NCBI GenBank assembly: GCA_003427395.1 | Contig: BFEA01000446.1 | Coordinates: 35,088 to 55,366 of the forward strand | Length of the DNA: 20,279 nucleotides | Source: Chara braunii | Lineage: Eukaryota; Streptophyta; Charophyceae; Charales; Characeae | Direction of reading: 5' to 3' | In this document: in pieces, positions 16,329-20,279 of the stretch | Position numbering within the stretch: position 1 is the first letter of the stretch | Layout: every line of letters begins with the position of its first letter | Position numbers and translations under genes: made by a program | The notes under the pieces: generated by a model | Database searches by the model: none | Seen by the model: the letters and a program-made list of their open reading frames with translations, nothing else | Told to the model about the DNA's origin: nothing

Positions 16329-16345
16329 TAGTCCAAACAATCCTC

Positions 16346-16970
16346 ATTCTTGAAATGACAAATTTAGACAAAACATCATTAGAGTAGCGTTTCCGGACAA
16401 CATGTTTAGCAAAATCCAACACGCGACACTTTCGGATATGATCATCGAAGGTCATTTTCACTATGGCAGGGACCAAACATCGGAATCCACAGGCTGACGT
16501 AAGGGCTCTTCCCACCACACCCTTCAGGATGGACCTAGATTCCTAGAACGATCACTTTGAAAGAGATCAATGCTATTATAAAGCATGACCAGATTCGTGA
16601 GCCCTTTCCTGTACAACCCTACCCTGATATGGTGTACCTGCGGCAACGTGGCCAATATATCCCGTCCGAGTATACAAAGGCTGCTCTTTCTTCGCAGCCT
16701 TAAAACACAGAACACACTGCCCAAACAAAAATTCAACTTGAGTTCCCTCAGAACCTTCTTCTGTCCATTAACTTCAATGATAGACCAGCCAAACAGGCTG
16801 CGCAACTTACAGAACGAATCGAAAAACCAATCACCACCTGAGCACTTAATATTGACATGCAAATTACAATCATCATATAATTTATTTAAAATACTAACAA
16901 TAGAGAAGGAGGAGACCGAGGGATCCAAGGATCAGGAACCGGAAGAGAAACAAAACTTAGTCTAGTATCC
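16346..16970 (-). pseudogene. PLE N-terminal region, segment between GIY-YIG and RT
   Basis: Minus strand. 16928-16524 is an open frame of about 130 codons ending in HHIRVGLYRKGLTNLVMLYN and LFQSDRSRN. Then, in another frame from 16518, come RCLVPAIVKMTFDDHIRKC, RKRYSNDVLSKFVISRM and MRIVW at the target site of the 501-bp insertion. I recognise this as PLE by continuity and position rather than by a named domain. It should correspond to the linker between the N-terminal nuclease and the RT. The upstream end is cut by element A4. Confidence 0.6.
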
Positions 16971-16974
16971 CATG

Positions 16975-17783
16975 TAATAAGCCCTGTAATCTATAGTGGG
17001 GGTGAGAGGCTTGGTAGAGCTTGGTAGGGAATAAGACATCGTCTGAGGACTTCGAGGGTGTTAGGACCCTCTGGCACTTTAGAGTGTTTGAAGACAATTG
17101 CTGGGATTTTCGCTGGTGGATAGTCTCCCAAATTTACCTCAAATTTACCTCAAATAACATTGATTTTGGTAAAAAAGAGAATGTTTCAGGATTCTGGGGA
17201 CTTCTAGCAACTCACTTTAGGCTGTTTGATACTGATACATTCATGGATCTGCAGTTGTTCGATGCCAGAATGACGCTGGCCGGCGCTGGGGTGTTGCCCT
17301 GTAACCTGCGGATTGCAGGAGCGTTAGGCCTGGTAGAGAGATCTGGGGATGCTTTAGGGGGGGCATTCCAAGGGACAACCAAGGGTAGCTGTTGGGACGA
17401 CGTTGGCCAGAGCTAGGGCGAGCCGTGTTGCTCTGTAACCTAGCCGGGTGGGGGTGTGAGGCCTAGGAGAGCTTGACAGGGATTAAGACAGTGTTGGACA
17501 GTTTTAGAGAGTTTTGTTTGGGAGTCTAGGGGTTCTGAGCATTCTAAAAGAGGTCAGTAGTCATTCATAGCTTTTTAACCTCTCCTTTAATTCTCTTGAA
17601 TCTCTTTGAATCAATAGTTCTTATATTGATTCTCAGCCGAAGCCGGGTAATGGCCCCGGTATCTCAAATGACTTGTGTGACTCTATATGGGACGCTGGGC
17701 CCGGTTCCCAGCACGTGCTGCTCCCCACGAATAGACTGGAGCATTTGTCCCCCCCCCCCAAAAAAAAGAAAAAAAAAAAAAAA
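16975..17783 (+). mobile_element. Non-autonomous retroposon with tail A, copy A4
   Basis: It separates the GIY-YIG segment (17784 upward) from the next PLE segment. Body module at 17261-17348; related sub-units GTAA-CT...GGGGGTG-GAGGC...GAGCTTG at about 16987 and 17437; block shared with A3 at 17628-17742. Stem-loop GCTGGG/CCCGGTT/CCCAGC (17694-17712), second hairpin GCTCC (17720-17724)/GGAGC (17738-17742), then C12 and an A-rich tail to 17783. Non-coding. The 5' end is approximate and no target duplication was found. Confidence 0.65.
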
Positions 17784-18335
17784 TCTTCCTCCAGACGAGC
17801 CATGCCTTACAAACCCGGCCTTCGCTTTCTGAAAGGCGATCCGTTCCCTTTGACCTTTCCTCCGACACGGGGACCTCTTCTTTTTTACGCAGTTTAAAAC
17901 AGGTGACCATTTAGCGACAAGTGCAGAGTCTGCAGACTCCACACTGCAAATCTCCTCCTCAAGGGGAAAGGAAATCGAAATAGCCACGTAGCTAGACCAA
18001 TCCACCAGTCGAAACCATCTTCTCACCTTATCGTTCCTACCATCCTTAGATTGCAAAGACATTTTGACATGCTCCTCCCATCTTACCTTCAGAGATCGTG
18101 ATGTAGAGCCTATATAGGACGCCTTATACCAGGGAGAAAGAAGGCCGTACACACAAGGTCCATCATACCCGCATATATCAATCTCACTACCCAAAGATTT
18201 TTTCCAAAAGTCCACAAACTTATCACCCCAATGCAGGTGACCAGAAAGAATGCAAAATGATACGAGAAAGGTCGTTGATTGGTGCAGGCCATAAGCTTCC
18301 TTACCATGCCAACCGATCCTCTTCTGCTCAGATCT
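17784..18335 (-). pseudogene. GIY-YIG endonuclease domain of the PLE
   Basis: GIY-YIG nucleases cut DNA at the target; in PLEs they prime retroposition. The frame is open on the minus strand from about 18375 and reads GHLHWGDKFVDFWKKSLG, then (numbering from the Met at 18215) VYG at residues 22-24 and YIGSTSRSL from 34. The expected catalytic Arg is at 45 within LKVRWEEH. An acidic stretch (LEEEICSVES, 85-94) supplies the metal-binding Glu, and WSPVLN (103-108) supplies the final Asn. All signature positions are present, so the domain itself looks intact. The chain is cut downstream by element A4. The RT lies further along the same strand, so the nuclease is N-terminal, as in the Naiad/Chlamys clade of PLEs and unlike canonical Penelope. 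Confidence 0.85.
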
Positions 18336-18341
18336 AGTTCG

Positions 18342-18575
18342 TTCAAGAGAAGCCCAGGAGGATCGGTCGTCAACAGATCATCAACTGACATCAAGAAGGG
18401 TTTCTTCTTGACTTTCCTCCGCGGAGTCATCACATTCATCCTCATCCTTGTACTCGCCATAGGCCTCCAAGGCACGCAGACGTGCCAGTGCGGTGCTGGT
18501 AATCTTCTTGTTTACATACTTCTTGATGTCAGTTGATGATCTCTTGATGTCCAATCCCCCTGGGCTTCTCTTGAA
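18342..18575. repeat. Inverted duplication of a coding segment
   Basis: 57 bp at 18342-18398 are inverted at 18519-18575 with about five mismatches and a 120-bp spacer. Both arms encode a version of SSFKRSPGG...RSSTDIKK, the right arm on the minus strand in frame with ORF1 and the left arm on the plus strand. The segment was therefore copied in opposite orientation at the ORF1/GIY-YIG junction. It introduces the ORF1 stop (near 18381). Confidence 0.8.
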
Positions 18576-20072
18576 AGAACTAATCTTGTCCTTCTTACAG
18601 AGCTCTTCGAGCTCATCTCTGGTTTTCCCAAACAGCACCTCAGTTCGTTCCTTAATGTAGTTCTTCCTTCCTTCCTTACCGGGACCGGCGATCTTTTGCC
18701 GGGGAGGTTCGTCTCTAATCGTAATGCAGGATGTACGCCTTCTTCTCCCATTCCCAGTCACAGAAGCAAACATCCCTGCCAACCTGGCCGAGAATCCGCT
18801 GGAGGGGGTCTCAGATTGGTCCGTTCTAACCCTGGAGGGACCAGGTTCAGTCACTGCCGTTCACCTAGTAGGGGCAGAGGGAGGAGGATCAGATAGAGTG
18901 GCAGTGGGAACAGGTGTCTCGGGGCCAACAGGAGGATGAGGAGGGGGAGGGGGGGAGGCTGGGGAGCAGGTGGTTGGGGGGATGTTGGTTGCGTAGCAGG
19001 GACAGGAGGTGGAGGATTTGAGAGAGAATGATAGACGGGAGGAGCAGGAGTGCTGGGAGCGGCAACAGGTGGGTTGGGAATAGGAAAGGGAGGCATGACT
19101 TGTGCCTGGAACTGGGGAGAAATCGCGTGAGCAGCCAGTGCAGCTCCTTGCTGCTTGATCACTTCACGGCATCCTAACATCTGCAGAAACATACTCGCTT
19201 GTGCATCTTGCGCCTTTCTAAGCAGGCCAGTGTCGAGAGGAGTCACTTCATTCTCGACCCTTGGCCTTCCACTTCCTTGCTGTACAGAGGCATTCACGTT
19301 GCTGGCCATAGCGTCTTGGTCACACTTCCTGTTATTGCTTCCTTCAGCCGTTTTGCTTGATTCACCCTCCTTTGTGGCCGGATCGACCTTCTCCCAATTC
19401 CTCTTGCTAGAGTCTGATGTACCATCCTTCTTCTTGTTGACTCCCATAGTGTCCATCTGTTCTCTGAAGATTCTAGACAATCTTGCCTGAGCTCACGATC
19501 AACTTTCGTCTTTTCTTCATCTCCTAATCTCTTTTTCTCATCTTCCCGGGCTTGCCTTGCCTGCTCTTCTCTCAGCCTACGGTTCTCTTCTTCCCGCCTC
19601 CTTTCTCTCTCTTCCTGCGGTCATTCCACATCTCTCGTAAGATCTGCATTGCCTCGCCCTCATTCAGCTGATGCGGTCGATTATTCCAACTCTAAGGAGC
19701 GTTCCCTCCATTGAATCGAGGAGGTTGGTATGCGACGATGTCGTTGGAGACTGCCCGAGCTGGAGCTGGACCCTGCAGAATCGGAGGTTGCATGCTCGAA
19801 GAAGATGCTTGCTGCACAGGAGCCTGCTGGGGGGGTTGTGGTGGAGGCAGCGGCAGAGGTAATATCGGACGACCCTGCACATAGCCATCATTACGCTGTC
19901 CGCCCCCATTACCCTTGCCATATCCGTCATTCCTTGGAGCACCTCCATAACCTTTGTTGTGAGTAAAAGGACACCAGCGAGCAAAATGCCCCAAAAGACG
20001 GCAATTGTAACAGTTTCGATTCGGGGCGCCACCTTGTCCACCGTCTGCCATATCTCCGAAAATTCCTCGCAA
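18381..20072 (-). pseudogene. PLE-associated ORF1: zinc-knuckle, coiled-coil, proline-rich protein, frameshifted
   Basis: Minus strand, start probably at the second Met (MADGGQ, codon 8 from 20072). Residues 21-34 are a CCHC zinc knuckle, CYNCRLLGHFARWC, typical of nucleic-acid-binding Gag-like proteins. A Gly/Asn then Pro/Gln-rich stretch follows. After a stop at 19692 comes a frameshifted Glu/Arg-rich coiled coil (about 19640-19490, REEENRRLREEQARQ). The next segment, 19480-18851, is ALA/PRO-rich and ends in long proline runs. The last, 18854-18381, reads ELEELCKKDK, STDIKKYVNKK and an acidic end. At least three frameshifts or stops make it inactive. Its role would be RNA packaging or nucleic-acid chaperoning. 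That it belongs to the PLE is inferred from position and strand. It could alternatively be a remnant of a separate Gag-bearing element. Confidence 0.7.
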
Positions 20073-20100
20073 ACAAAAACATGGCAGTTAGTTCACAAAC

Positions 20101-20197
20101 ATGGCAGTTTGGTTCGGTTACTCCGGGCAGACTGTGAGGACCCCGGCCTCAACCCACAATCTTCTTATTGGTAATACCAGCCTTAGGCACTGGGCCC

Positions 20198-20238
<41 letters not shown>
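20101..20238 (+). mobile_element. Retroposon tail B, copy B2
   Basis: GGTTCGGTTACTCCGGGCAG, TGAGGACCCCGGCCTCAA, a variable stretch, then TTAGGCACTGGGCCCGTTTA and A37 (20202-20238). CCGGG (20123-20127) can pair with the CCCGG block at 20142-20146, and GGC (20186-20188) with GCC (20194-20196). The short motif ACATGGCAGTT is repeated just upstream (20079 and 20099), possibly part of a target duplication. It sits directly upstream of ORF1. Confidence 0.7.
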
Positions 20239-20239
<1 letters not shown>

Positions 20240-20241
20240 CA

Positions 20242-20276
<35 letters not shown>
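20202..20276. repeat. Poly(A)-poly(T) palindromic junction at the window end
   Basis: A37, then GCAAAAA, then T31 up to 20276. Two opposing retroposon tails may abut here, or the tract may mark an assembly join. The window ends three bases later. Confidence 0.8.
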
Positions 20277-20277
<1 letters not shown>

Positions 20278-20279
20278 GC

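Noticed and set aside
17664-17790. C-terminal extension of the GIY-YIG frame through Phe/Gly runs
   Set aside because: This is read-through of the A4 tail and its hairpins on the antisense strand, not PLE sequence.

Overview
The window looks like a slice of a large, repeat-rich eukaryotic nuclear genome. I see no intact host gene, no bacterial operon, no rRNA or tRNA gene and no CRISPR array. There are many poly(A)/poly(T) tracts, microsatellites, MITE-like inverted repeats and decayed retroelements. The element types suggest a green-lineage host: Penelope-like elements (PLEs) with an N-terminal GIY-YIG nuclease, a LINE with a zf-RVT-like tail, and a zinc-knuckle ORF1. My best guess is a charophyte alga of the Chara type. 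That is inference from family resemblance only.

Layout. 1-1030: a purine-rich imperfect duplication, a (GT)n tract and a MITE. 1030-2380: nothing recognised. 2380-3359 (+): the RT core and thumb of a PLE, with one in-frame stop and one frameshift. 3360-3975: nothing recognised. 3976-5327 (+): the decayed C-terminus of a LINE ORF2 followed by its structured 3' tail. 5328-6100: unassigned sequence and an A-tailed retroposon end. 6122-9720: MITEs and hairpins, homopolymers, (CA)n, a retroposon tail on the minus strand, two hammerhead-ribozyme-like motifs with a local duplication, and a 30-bp tandem repeat. 9720-10546: nothing recognised.

10649-20072 is the most informative part. Read on the minus strand it is one old PLE of about 4.5 kb that later insertions have cut into pieces. 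The order is: zinc-knuckle/coiled-coil/proline-rich ORF1 (20072-18381), GIY-YIG endonuclease (18335-17784), N-terminal PLE region (16970-16346, then 15827-15744, then 15615-15414), RT fingers (15200-14503), RT palm (11176-10694). At least four retroposons interrupt it: 16975-17783 (+), 15828-16328 (-, 17-bp target duplication), 15616-15743 (+, in frame) and 11177-14502 (-, 3.3 kb, 18-bp target duplication). A nearly pure poly(A) insertion lies at the palm end. The nuclease-before-RT order matches the permuted Naiad/Chlamys clade of PLEs.

The insertions share structured 3' tails. Tail A carries a stem-loop with a 6-bp stem and a loop CCCGGTT (CCCGTTT in one copy). Its stem changes from GGA/TCC to GGG/CCC to GAG/CTC with pairing kept. 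A second hairpin and an A-rich tail follow. The same tail ends the LINE at 3976-5327. Tail B (CCGGG...CCCGG hairpin, then a GGGC-N5-GCCC hairpin, then poly(A)) ends the 3.3-kb insertion and others. One copy carries both an A-type stem-loop and tail B. I read this as short non-autonomous elements parasitising LINE machinery through RNA tails whose fold is conserved.
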